Assembly (NCBI RefSeq): GCF_010093595.1
Contig: NW_022985470.1
Coordinates: 72,736-136,735 of the forward strand
Origin: Mytilinidion resinicola
Taxonomy: Eukaryota > Ascomycota > Dothideomycetes > Mytilinidiales > Mytilinidiaceae
Direction of reading: 5' to 3'
DNA length: 64,000 nt
Shown: positions 11,215 to 22,311 of the stretch, in pieces
Layout of the letters: every line of letters starts with the position of its first letter
How positions within the stretch are numbered: position 1 is the first letter of the stretch
The notes under the pieces: model-generated
The model's database searches: none
Told to the model about the DNA's origin: nothing
The model's input: only the letters and a program-made list of their open reading frames with translations
Made by a program: the position numbers and the translations under genes

Positions 11215-13684
11215 GATGTTGTCCTTTCCCTTGAACCCTGCTGCGGAAGATGTGGGTGGAGTGAGAGTATCTCGGAAGGGATGTTAAGGGCGAGATGTTT
11301 TCAACACTTGCAACAGGTTATGAACGCAGAGCAAGGCTGACAACCTATCGAAAGGTAAAGAGAGGGAGTGGATAGACAAGAAACTGCATCCTTTATTTGA
11401 GCGGGTTACTGAAGTACTTATAAGCTGGCCAGCGTGAGTGTCAGCAAGCAGCACAGTGAGTGATCGAAAATAAGGCAACGGCCATAGACGCATTGCCGAA
11501 GAAAACGAGGAGCAAAGTCTAGCTGACGGGGCCAGTGAATACGCATTCTGTGCTGGTGGTTGAGTCCAAAAACTCCAGCACCCTGCCGATTAACATCCCA
11601 TGCCGCGGCGCTGCATCACACCAATCACATCACCCCGGGGGCGACGGCGACGGCGTCAGGGGGCGGACGGCGGCAGCGCGTGTGCCCGTGCCTTTCCCAG
11701 AGCGTCGACAGCACGCCGAGCGCCTTGCGCAGCCTTCTGCACCAGCTGCATGTCCCAGCGCGCCCTGACGCTGCGCGAAAGGGCCTCGATCCCCGTGCGC
11801 TCCTACTGCCCTAGCTCGAGGGGATCATGCTCCCCACGTCTCTCCCACACAGACTATACTGTATCGCTTGCTCATCTATATGTATGCTATCTCTCCTACA
11901 TTCGACCACGCAGCAGTATGCAGTCGGTCAGTCTGTGAGCTTCCGCTGAGTAGCTTGCCGAAAGAATCGTGTGGCGCGCACTCGATGTCCCACGTCACCC
12001 GTCTTAGGGCGCTGTTGCGGGCCCAAGACCGCTCCCCACAGCTGACCTCCTCGGTGTTGTCGTTGTAAAAAGTCGCTCTCCATACGCTATCCATCACGCC
12101 AGGTGCCCCTAATCTTTAATACACTTTTAGGCGAGGTTGTCAGGAAAGGGGACTTGATCGTTCCTGATCAGCTTCCTCCAATGACACTTGAAGGATGACG
12201 CTGAAGAGTATGTTTACTACAATACTGGACGTTCGTGAGAGAGGAAAATATGGCCAAATCTTGGGGTCCGCATCGTTGGCGTTAATGAACGAGAGCCTAA
12301 CCCTCGACAGACGCTATGATAGACCAAACAGAACACGTGTTGGAGCAGATTGACGGCAACGGCGGGGTTTGAGTCTGCCTATGTCCAATCCGAGCAAGGG
12401 GGGCTGTGATCGAAGGCGATCGCGAGAGGCGCCGTAACGCCCATGCTGCGTGACACTGCTCCGTGTGCACCACACCCGTCGTGCTATCGGCAAGCATGGG
12501 TGTGGCGTATTGCGCATCATGACGGGCGCCAGCTCAGCCGGCCCTGGGGGCAGAGGGTAGACGAGCTATGTAAGATCCGTGACTCGTATTGCGGTAGAAC
12601 AGCTGGAGCCCTGCGCGCTGGGACGGCCTCCCGACTGAATCGCACCCCCACGAGGGCCTAGGCCACCGCCAGGAATTATCCATCCACGCACCCGAGCTAG
12701 CTCTGTTCATCTCGCGCCAGCGTAGGGGGCCTTCTGGCGGTGTTCGGCGATCTTGGAGAACCTCATGCAGGTGGTTCCTGACGCCCACTCCGCGCGTGCC
12801 AAGACTGTAACATACCCGTCGGGAATGTCACGGTCTTGGCGAGTGTGCATTGCGCAAGTGTAGCTGTATAGAAAAGGTAAATAGAAAAGTGATGAGCGGG
12901 GAATGTGTCGATCATGTGACTACTTTTGAGTACCAAGTACGGAAACATGAACACGTCTTTCTTGAAACACTGTCGATAAGGGCTCACCGATATCGAATAG
13001 AGCTTTTCGAAAACAACAGCAACTGAACACAAGTAAACTGTCACGTGCGCAATGCCCTGGGCCTACTTGAGTTCCCGGACCTCGGAGGTGAATGGATGGG
13101 TCCAGCCACAATGCGCCACGCCATCGGCGAAACGTTCTTCCCTCAGCAGAGGCGCCCTGTCGTACATCCCATCACCACTTCAATCATCGTCCCTCCACGA
13201 CGCTTCATGCCGCGCACGACTCCGATGTCCGAGCAGAGTTGCAATAACACGTCTCTTGACCATCCAGATTCTTGCGCTGACCGCCCGATGGTACCCGGTG
13301 CGCTGCTCAGAACGCGACATGCTAGCCGAAATAGGTCACTCCACTTGAAAACTCTTATTTCCCGTCCAATTCTAGGCTTGGCTCCGCGCCCAAAACTCTA
13401 AAAGGGCTTCATGTAGTATTCCCTACACGTTACATGTGGGCCCACGGCTAAAACTCTGAAATGGTAACCTTTCAAGTTTTTCTATTGTTTTTCTTCGCGT
13501 GGGTGTGGTGTTCTGGATTGATCGTCATGGCCTGCACGTTCATATATAGCCAAGATGCCATGGCCAAGCTCTCACGTCATTAAGCTTTCAAGTCTTATTT
13601 CACCGCCAAGTCAATATATTACAAACGTAGAGCCTCGCGAACGTGCTCTATATCTAATTCTAATTCTAAAACTATACTACCCCA
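11215..13684. other. Gene-poor stretch between the EYW region and the permease
   Basis: Bases 11,560-11,940 and 12,300-12,800 are GC-rich and open in several frames at once, which argues against coding. The imperfect palindrome at 12798-12840 lies here. Bases 13,400-13,684 should hold the permease promoter; TATATAG occurs near 13,543. Confidence 0.45.
12798..12840. repeat. Imperfect 20-bp palindrome
   Basis: GCCAAGACTGTAACATACCC (12798-12817) and 12821-12840 are inverted repeats with 3 mismatches and a 3-base loop. Possibly the remains of a small inverted-repeat element. Confidence 0.6.
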
Positions 13685-15390
13685 ATGGAGTTCAACACCC
13701 TTCCCGTGCCCTCTCCTCCAACCAAATCAACGGCAGATAATGCAGAGAAATCATCTATCCACTCATCGAGTGACGTAGAGAAACAAATCCCGGGGACGAC
13801 TAACACACTTCATCGTACCCTCAAAGGCCGGCATCTCCAATTGATCGCCGTTGGTACGCAGTCCCTCCTCATGTGCTATCAGTTACTTGAAGACTAACAT
13901 CACTAGGTGGCACCGTCGGCACTGGTATCTTTATTGCCTCAGGCACATCCCTCTCCACCGCTGGACCTGCTGGAGCTCTCATAGGATATGCTTTCGTCGG
14001 CACCATCGTCTACGTCGTCACCTTCTCACTGGCTGAACTCTCCACCGCATATCCGCTGGCCGGCTCCTTCACACAACACGCGTCACGATTCGTCGATCCA
14101 TCTCTCGGCTTTGCTCTTGGATGGATATACTGGTTCAGCTGGGCGATCACCTACGCGCTCGAGCTTACGGCTGCGGGACTAGTAATGCAATACTGGACGC
14201 AGAAAGTCAGCATCGGTGTCTGGATCGCAATCTTCTGGGTACCTATCACAGCCCTCAACTTCCTCCCCGTCAACGTGTACGCCGAATGCGAGGTCTGGTT
14301 CGCCAGCATCAAAGTCATCGCCCTAGCCGGATTCGCCATCTTCGCCATATGCATCAACGCGGGCGCAGGAGATGACGGATACATCGGTTTCCGGTACTGG
14401 CGTACCCCAGGCGCATTCGCACCTTACCCTTCCCTCGCCGACACCTCCGCCTCCTCGGCCGGCGCCAAAGCCGTGGGATGCCTCGCCGTACTCATCCAAG
14501 CCGGTTTCGCCTACCAAGGCACCGAACTCGTGGGTGTCGGAGCTGGCGAGAGCGAGAACCCAGGCAAGACGATGCCCAGCGCCATCCGCCGCACTTTCTG
14601 GACAATCTTATCGTGCTTCATCTCCACCATCTTCTTCATCGGCATCCTCGTGCCGTACAATAACGAGGCCCTCCTAACCGGCACCACCAACGCCGCGGCC
14701 TCGCCTCTCGTCATCGCCGCGAAGCTCGCCGGCGTCAAAGCACTCCCCGACATCATTAACGCGATTCTACTCACCGTCGTCCTCTCCGCCGCCCTCTCAA
14801 ACGTCTACTCCGGCTCCCGCATCCTCATCGCGCTCGCCGACTCCTCTTCCGCACCGGCGTGCCTCAGCAAAACGAATCGCCGGGGCGTCCCCATCTACGC
14901 CGTCGCATTCACCTCCGCCTTCGGCCTCCTCGGCTTCATGAACCTCAGCAACAACGGCGGCGAAGTCTTCAACTGGTTCCTGAATATCATCGCCGTCGCC
15001 GGCTTCATCGCCTGGGCATGCATCTGCGGCTCACACATTGCTTTCATGCGGGCCCTGAAAGTGCAGAATAGATCGCGGGCCGATCTTCCATACAGAGCTC
15101 CGTGCCAGCCGTACGCAGCGTGGTACGGGCTGGTGTGGTGTGTGATTATTATCTTTGGCCAAGGGTTCACGGCGTTTTTGCCGTGGAGCACTAAGGGATT
15201 CTTTGTGGCGTATGTTAGTTTGATACTTTTCGCAGTTGCGTACGGAGGACATAAGATCGTGACGCGGACTGGGTTCGTCAAAGCACACGATGTGGATCTA
15301 GATGATGGGAGGTGGATTGGTCTAGGGACGGATAGCGAGGAGGAAGGCGAGAAGGCCGGATGGAGGAAGATGCTGGCTAGGCTTCATTGA
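13685..15390 (+). CDS. Amino-acid permease, YAT/AGP type, 550 aa
   Basis: Plasma-membrane proton-coupled amino-acid transporter of the fungal YAT group (APC superfamily). Exon 1 is 13685-13853 and exon 2 is 13907-15390. The 53-bp intron has GTACGC donor, GACTAAC branch site and CACTAG acceptor and splits a Gly codon. After a polar cytosolic N-terminus comes HRTLKGRHLQLIAVGGTVGTGIF, the conserved entry into TM1 with the GTGIF substrate-binding turn. About twelve hydrophobic segments follow, with ELSTAYPLAGSF in TM3 and a YQGTELVGVGAGES block in the TM6 region. The C-terminus is acidic. Substrate is not clear: basic or general amino acids are both possible. Confidence 0.93.
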
Positions 15391-16480
15391 TTGAGGCGAT
15401 GAGGAGTGGAGGAAAAGCGTAACAACACATGTTCAATACCATAGCTAATCTAATAGTAATCTGTTCGAAATAATCACGAGCACTTGTGGCATCAAATTGA
15501 TCAAGACGTGGAAGTCTCAGGTAGCACAACAGCAACCAACCCAACCCCATCCTTCCCCACAGTCCCACAACCAAGGCACCGACCAGACTCTGTCCAATCG
15601 ATCCCTCGTCCCACGCCCCGCACGTGCAGCACGTTCCCGCCCCACTTCCTTTGTGTCTCCCGACATCTCGGACCTTTCCGATCCTAGCGCCGATCTCGTG
15701 CAGCACGAACCCCTGCAGTGCTGCAGCCCATTACCCACTTAAGCAAGTCTTGGCCACGGGCCGCATAAGTGTTGAGTCCATGAAGATTGCACAGTACGCT
15801 AGTTGCGGAGCCGCACCCGTGGCAAACCCACAGCTAAGAAGCTTCTAGCACGTGATGGGGCGACTGAGATCTGACGATGAGTTATGGGGGATCTAAGGAA
15901 TGTAATGAGGTTAGTTTCCATTTAATGCTGCAAAAATTTCCTTAAACACATAATCTGAGAGTTGAGAATTTGACGAACTGAACGGTGCATTAACTCACGT
16001 GAGGAGCTCGCTTAGCCATTTTACCGCGATGGGCTAGTGACACGTGAGGGGAATTTTCAGGATTTTAGCTGTAATATTCGTCAAGAGATACCTCAGACCC
16101 GTGAGGGGAGTTCCCTAGTTAAGAAAGTCTTGGCGGACAGGGACGCAAAGTGTGGAGTCTTGTTGTAGAATAATATCCGCCAAGAGATACTTCCAGTACG
16201 CGAGCTTCCCATGCAGAGGCACGTGTTTATAATGGCGTAGAGTCTTCAACTGTCGCGCATGAATACCCGCGTATCTAGGTGATTCAGAGACGCGACAATG
16301 GCATTGGTGGAGTGGTTTCTTCATGACCACATTCTGCACAGCATTCGTCTTACTAGACACGTTATCAGCTCTGGCCTAAGAGATACAGTGTGCCTATGCC
16401 ATTCACGATCTCATAATGCATCTATCATTTACTCATCACCTACATGATCCAAGCATGCAGTTGTCACCCAACCATCCCCA
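15391..16480. other. Intergenic region with a diverged repeat
   Basis: A block around AAGTCTTGGC...GTGTTGAGTC at 15741-15780 recurs in diverged form at 16120-16160, and GTGAGG-type motifs recur at 16000, 16042 and 16100. No gene supported. Confidence 0.4.
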
Positions 16481-17640
16481 CTACCCCTTCCGTCCTCCCT
16501 TCTTCCCCATCAACCCAAATATCCCCTTCCTCTCCTTGCCCCGCTCCCCACCATCTTCATCCTCCACAACTCTAACCTCTACGAACCCCCCCTTCTTCCG
16601 CCCATCAACCGGTGAATGCAGATCATACCGCATCTCACCCTCCCTCCCGATCTCCATCGGCTGCGCACGCGGCCCACCCGCATACATCTGCGGCGCCGGC
16701 ACCGCCACATACCCCATCCGTGGCGCTGAACCAGCAGAGAAAGCTGCAGGATCAAAGTTTATCTTCCTCGCCTTCCGCTCACGACGGCGCTTGAGGCAGC
16801 CGCAGCAGTGTTTCACGATTAAGCTGATGGAGGTGAAGGCGAAGAGTAACCTGCAGCCATTAGCTTCTGAACTGTCTTCGAAATTTGTTGAGAAGCGGAG
16901 GATCGGTTTTATTTACCATGTTAGTCCGCTCATAGTAGCTTCGACTTTGCTGATGGGGCAAACCTTCACGAATGCGAGTGTCTCCGGGGCTGCGAAGTCG
17001 AGAGCGACGCAGACGGGCTCTAGTGATAGAGCTAGAGAGGCGATGGCAGCGAAGGCGCCGGCTAGGAGGAGGGTGGTAAGGAGGTCGAGGGTTAGGTGCA
17101 GGGGAGTTGGGAGCGGGTGGGGGCGTTTTGGGGTGGATATGGAGTTAGATGCTGGATCTGTGTAGGAGGGAGGAATGCTCCGGTTTTTGCGTGCGCGGCG
17201 GCGAGAGACAAGGTAGGTGATGGTTAGGAGAAGGAGGTAGAGGAGGGTCCAGGTGCCCTGCGGTTGGCTATTAATTAGATGCATTGAGGAGACGCCCTAA
17301 TTGAGGGACATGAAGGGACGAAGAAGGGTACATACAGCGCCGATAGTAAACCACACTCTCTTTGGCGTCTGAAGGAGAGAATCGAAGAAGTTTCGAACCA
17401 GCTTCTCCCGGTCTGGGTCCTCGAAGATGGCGTTGATGACATCGTCGCCTTTTTCGCGGGCGCTGGTGACGGTGTGGTTGACTACGGAAAAATTAGCTTC
17501 GAGCCCTGCGATACGCACTTGACGAAGAAGGTTAAGAGATGTGAGGGATACGTACTCCATGCACCCAGCGCTATCATGTTGATGGCGCAAAGGGCTTGGA
17601 AAAGCCGAAGCGTGATCATAAGACAGGATCCGCAGCCCAT
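16481..17640 (-). CDS. Four-TM MARVEL-like membrane protein, 313 aa
   Basis: Exons are 17556-17640, 17336-17481, 16917-17257 and 16481-16850. All three introns have good borders (GTACGT..GTAG, GTATGT..GCAG, GTAAAT..TGCAG; the last has a GCTAATG branch site), and frames join cleanly. Hydrophobic stretches lie near residues 5-30, 70-95, 140-165 and 185-205. The last is followed by CCGCLKRRRERKARK and a long polar, glycine-rich tail with lysines. Fungal MARVEL-domain proteins have this four-helix layout with a cytosolic tail and sit at the plasma membrane. Assignment rests on topology, not a sharp motif. Confidence 0.7.
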
Positions 17641-18612
17641 GCTGTCTGATTTGATTCGTCGTCAAGCCAATTGCTCGAAGAAGTTTCTGAGATCTCAAAG
17701 TCAAGCTCTGAGAGCTGTAGCAATCGACTAATTCGAAAGATTGGAACGTGTAGTGGAGATGAGATTAGCAGTACCAGGTGATGCACTACTAGATATACCC
17801 GCTGCGAACCTTTTCCTCTATCCGCAGCCATACTCCTGGCTTCTTAGTCCCGCAGACTTACATTACCTCCACGCTGCTGGGGCAGAAGACGTGATAGAAT
17901 ATGCAGTCGGACCATGGATTGCGCAACGCCCCATCCGCAGACGCCACCAACTGTCTTCCGTTCTACAATCCTATTGGAACGCAAGGCACACTACCTCGAG
18001 AGAGCCTTATCTCTGCTCGCTGTTCATTTATTCTTAGCAAGGCAGACATGCGGAACGAGACGGGTGGCGCCGCTATTCCGCAGTTCCTGAAAGCAAGGGT
18101 CGGCTGTGCCTCTTCAGCCCTCGCTCAATTGGAGCGAACCCGGTCAGGCGCTTCTAAAGCTGTTGGATGCCAGGTACTTGAAACCTTATTGAAGCGTTGT
18201 GGACGTGGTGTTGCTGTGCCGCACCTTATCGCCCCAATTCGCGGGAGGTGGCTTGGCGTGGAGACGGGATGTGTCGCGGATCAACCCCTGCAGGATCGCG
18301 ATCCCAGTGAACATGCCTGATCGCATGCCATAAGTTTTTGTGGTACGATGAGAATTCAGCGTTGTTAAAGAGAATGCATATTTTTTGGAATTGATAGGAG
18401 GTTGAGCAATTGAGGTCTCGAGACGGCTTGGCAAGGAGAAACGCATGGGTTGTGAAGCTTCAAATGGTATCTGTGACGAGAAAAAGATCACATAACATGG
18501 AAGAGAGCGGGCAAGGACATCCGGATATCATCGCTATATGATCATGGCCATCGCAACTTCGAATACGGAAAATGCGTCCGCCGGCGCAATCGCTTCAACA
18601 CCCATCCGATGA
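17641..18612. other. Intergenic region
   Basis: Only short overlapping frames without recognisable features; it includes the 3' flank of the arylsulfotransferase gene. Confidence 0.4.
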
Positions 18613-20403
18613 CTATCGCCGTTGTAACACATGCAAGAAGGCCGATGAAAAACACAATAGGCCTGCTGGCTGAACTGGTAAGTTGAAGTTCCTGCAAGAC
18701 AGTTTCCTAAGAAATTGGTAAGCAGAGTAGTGGCGCCATGTCTCGTTGGGAATACGCACGCCGTCGAAGGGGACTGATTCGGTAGTTCCAATGGTATGAC
18801 CCTCCTCGTCAAGAGCCGCAATTCTAATATAGGGCCCCAGAACTTTGGTGAGGGGGATCATCGTCTCAAAGCCATCCTTCTTGGCGTTAATGGATGGCTG
18901 CCACAACTCCTCTCTTCCATTCTGGTATTCACAGTTATTCACCACCCATTGGTGAACTTCAGTTGCTCCGTTCCAGCTCACGTACGCGGAGCCGTCGACG
19001 ATCGCCATGCTTGGGTTTGTATGTGGTCGGCCAGTCCAGTTGAACTTCATTGTGCGATAGCTCTGAACTTCGCCGGTATGAAAACTACTTGCGGAGCCAA
19101 AGTGCGCATCGCATAACGTATCGCCGTTGGCAGCGTATTCAGTGAAGGCCCCGTTGTATCCATATCCAACTAACACGTTGCCGTTCGGGAGAATTTGGGT
19201 ACTGCCTTGCGATGAGCTGAGGAGCTTCTCTGGGTTGATGTATTCGGTCACTAGTCGCGCAGTCATCTTCTCGTCGTCGATAGCGATCTTCATTCCACGG
19301 CTATATGGTGCATTTTCATCGTGACTTGGGTACTGGGCACCGTTATCAAAAAGACTGATGACGGTGTAGTTATTGTGCCATCGCGCGTCGTGTTGAAAAG
19401 TAAAGTCCGTTGCTCGACCATCCGAGACGTCTTTAAAATCGTTGCGCTTGCCACCGAGTCTCCAATCAATGGATCCGGAGGTGCCGTTGACGTATGTAAT
19501 GGTGTGCATATAGCGCGATGATACCAGATAGTTGCCCCAGGGGTCCTTCTCAACGCTGTTGATGTGGAAGAAATCCCAAGGTCTGTCTTGTGCTCCTTCA
19601 TCTCCAATGTCGTGAAAGGATTCAACGACATCGTAGTGGTCGGACGCACGCCATTGGAAGATTAGTTCTCCGTTGGAAATGCTGATCTCTTGGAAAAGAC
19701 TATCCCAGACGTATCCGTCTTTTGACTTTCCGACCGAGGTGAGATCAACTTGATGGACATCGTACACGGTGATCAGAGCAGTTTCTTGGTCTGTAAAGCG
19801 AAATTCGTGGAGGTCGGCGGCCATTCCAGAGGCGGCGCCAATCTTGGCGGTCTGTTTGTATGTTGAATCGATCTACATTGTATTAGGCATATCGTACAAG
19901 ATCACCTTGTACTGACATGGAGGGGATGATAATCAAGTGACGCGATGGAAGGATAGGCTTAAAAGGCTTCATACCATGTAGTAATCGCCAGCACCGTGGC
20001 CGCCTATAGCATCGTTACCGCCCCAAAATGTCAAATACTGCTGGCCGCCATATTCCTGAACCATCAAATCATAGGTTTGCTCGTATCCAGTTACAGCCCA
20101 GACCAGATCACCACGGTGGTCGAGGATCATTGGACCCCGAGCTTCATCTGGAACGCGATGACCTCGCGGAGTCATTAGAGTGTACGATCCATCATCACAT
20201 CGTGAGCTTGTGCTGAGGACGTTGATTCGCGGTGCTACGAGCTTCGACGAGTGAAACGTCTGCATAGGGTAAGAACCGTATTCACCATTGTCGAATTTCT
20301 TGTCGCTGAAATATGGAGATAAATCAGCCAAGACATGGGTGATGTTCTGGAGCAAGAAAGAAAGAAGGATTGAGTTTGGAGGAAGACATAGTCGGGAAAA
20401 CAT
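18613..20403 (-). CDS. Secreted arylsulfotransferase (ASST-type), 562 aa
   Basis: Exon 1 is 19975-20403 and exon 2 is 18613-19872; the intron 19873-19974 has GTATGA donor and AATGTAG acceptor, phase 0. The N-terminus (MFSRLCLPPNSILLSFLL...) is a signal peptide, followed by LADLSPYFSD. Typical of the fungal ASST family are GPMILDHRGDLVW, YLTFWGGND, DLHEFRFTDQETALITVYD, RPWDFFHINSVEKDPWGNY, GSIDWRLGGKRNDF and FQHDARWHN. The His-rich stretches correspond to the beta-propeller active-site region. The C-terminus ends in a hydrophobic stretch and QRR. The family transfers sulfate between phenols; fungal members are largely uncharacterised. Confidence 0.88.
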
Positions 20404-22311
20404 GGGACTGAGATTGTGGGAAATGGCATGGACAATGATTAACGAGTATAGAGGGAAGGTATTAACAGAATGCTATTTTAGAGGTGTTAAAAGGTGCGGC
20501 TACACAGCAGAGGCATCGGGAAGCGGTATAGTATAAGAGAAGGAAGTGCCGCGTCACGGAAGCTCTTCAGCAGACATTGCCGGCGTCGTCAGCTGGATAG
20601 CCAAGTTTCTGGGAGTTTCGGCTTGGCAAAGGCTTGTCGCAGCTGGAGTCGAGTCATGGATGAAAGCGGGTTCAGCACGATCAAACAGTAACATGAACAA
20701 CTTTCAAAATACGCCGCTTGCATAGAGATGCTCGTTCTTAGTGATAGCGACTAGAAGTATGGATACCGCTAGAAAGGATCCTTCGCGAAGCTTACTGTCT
20801 CGGCACTGCCACCTTGGTGTTGCCAGAAAGCGATGCCTTTCCCGTCGAGAGCAAAAGGAGGTATGTTGCATGGAAGGCTAGCCAAGGTGTACGTGGCTGG
20901 GCCCCTTGCCGCCGCCCTGGTGATGGCGCCGCGTCAACCAGCATCCTCGGAAGTGGAGCTGGCCGCGTGGGTTCCCTGTTGGCAGTCTTGGAGTTGCATG
21001 AGGTGGTGAGGACATGTCGAGGCGTCGCAAGATGGGCGTATGAAACGCGATGCGTCATGGTAGCTGTGGAGCTGTTGCTGTGTGTTGCTGTGTTGTTGCT
21101 GGAGAGCGAAGGGATGAACGAAGTTCCGAAGTCTTGCGCGCTGACAGTCACGAGGGGCATGGAAAAGGTAGCACACTAATTCTAGAACAAGCTGTCTCGT
21201 GTGTACACCTGTCTGCCACTGCTTAGGTTGTTTCAATATATTTTCAGGGATCTAAAGAAGACAAATGCTCTTCGCCTTGGGCTATATGGAAATTTCTTGA
21301 AGCCCCTTTTTTCGTGCCTAGCGTGACAGTCTAACGAGGTTCGATCCCCAAGTTACCTTGTCCACGGCGTAGCCCCATACAGACTAGGGCGCCGACGACC
21401 CCATCCAACGTCGCCTCCTCTCTTCTGGCGATCTTCATTACACAAACGCGTCAATTGTGGGCAATCTGCACGTCTCTTGTATCAAGAGCACTCACCAAAC
21501 TCGCCTCATTCGAGGTCTCACTTCCTTCAGCTCTAGCCATCGCCGGCTGACCGCGATCCCCTTCGCTCTTCACCGATCGTTCAGGCCATGGCGGCGCCAT
21601 TATCATCACGAACCCTCGTGAAGTCTCAATGTAGGATGCAGTGATGCACGTATAGGACCCCTTCTCACCGTATTTCCATGTGACTTTCCGTCTGCTGTCA
21701 GCCGGGCTTACATTCTGCCTTTTCAGCTGAACGCCCGTGGCCTTGGATCCTGCCAAGTCGTTTCATGCGTGGTCAGCTCGTTCGAAAAGTGCCCATATGT
21801 GGTAATTCGTGAATGAAGGCGAGGTTGTCTCTAGACTTATATTTCTTAAAACAATGTTAACGTCGCGCGATTTGCATTGAGGACTCGACATTTGGTGGGA
21901 TATCCACTTCATTAATGTAAATCTTATGACGAAATAGACCTTTCCTTTTTACAGAGGCTGGAACTCAGCTGGTTGGCTCGATTGGAGTCCTATGTTACAC
22001 AACATCTGACAGGCGGCGCCTGGGCCCAAGAAGGTAAGATAGGCGGTCAGCATACCCAAGCCATTTTCAGAACAGCAACCAGTAGGATTCGCCCTCTTAC
22101 CCGCTACATAGCTATCATCTCGTCGTTCGTCTTCTCACCGTTACCAACCTTGATCTTCAGCTCTGGGCCGCCTTCTTGACGGAAGGCAAAGGCAAATGGA
22201 CCCCACCCCGAAGGGCGGCCGCCTACATAAACCTTCGCTATTATCCAGATCACTACACCTACCTTGCTCTGCTCTCATATCAGGATACCTGACCGCATAC
22301 CTTCCCCCACC
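20404..22311. other. Intergenic region with a MITE
   Basis: Long frames at 20,792-21,179 overlap on both strands; the plus frame runs into the MITE and lacks domains. Nothing supported except the element at 21149-21325. Confidence 0.4.
21149..21325. mobile_element. MITE copy a, 177 bp, 5-bp target duplication ACAGT
   Basis: Left end CACGAGGGGCATGGAAAA and right end (reverse complement) CACGCTAGGCACGAAAAA are inverted. The element is flanked by ACAGT at 21144-21148 and 21326-21330. Its internal part (CTGTCTCGTGTGTACACC...CCACTGCTT) resembles part of the longer copy at 62343. It has no coding capacity. Confidence 0.8.

Noticed and set aside
11535..12068. Several GC-rich frames of 66-112 codons
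   Set aside because: Open in three frames of the same strand at once and without domain or splice logic; this is a composition effect.
20792..21179. Opposing 121- and 122-codon frames
   Set aside because: Mirror images in complementary frames; the plus frame ends inside MITE copy a. No independent support for either.
21330..21360. GGTTCGATCCC, similar to a tRNA B box
   Set aside because: No A box, acceptor stem or anticodon arm could be folded around it.
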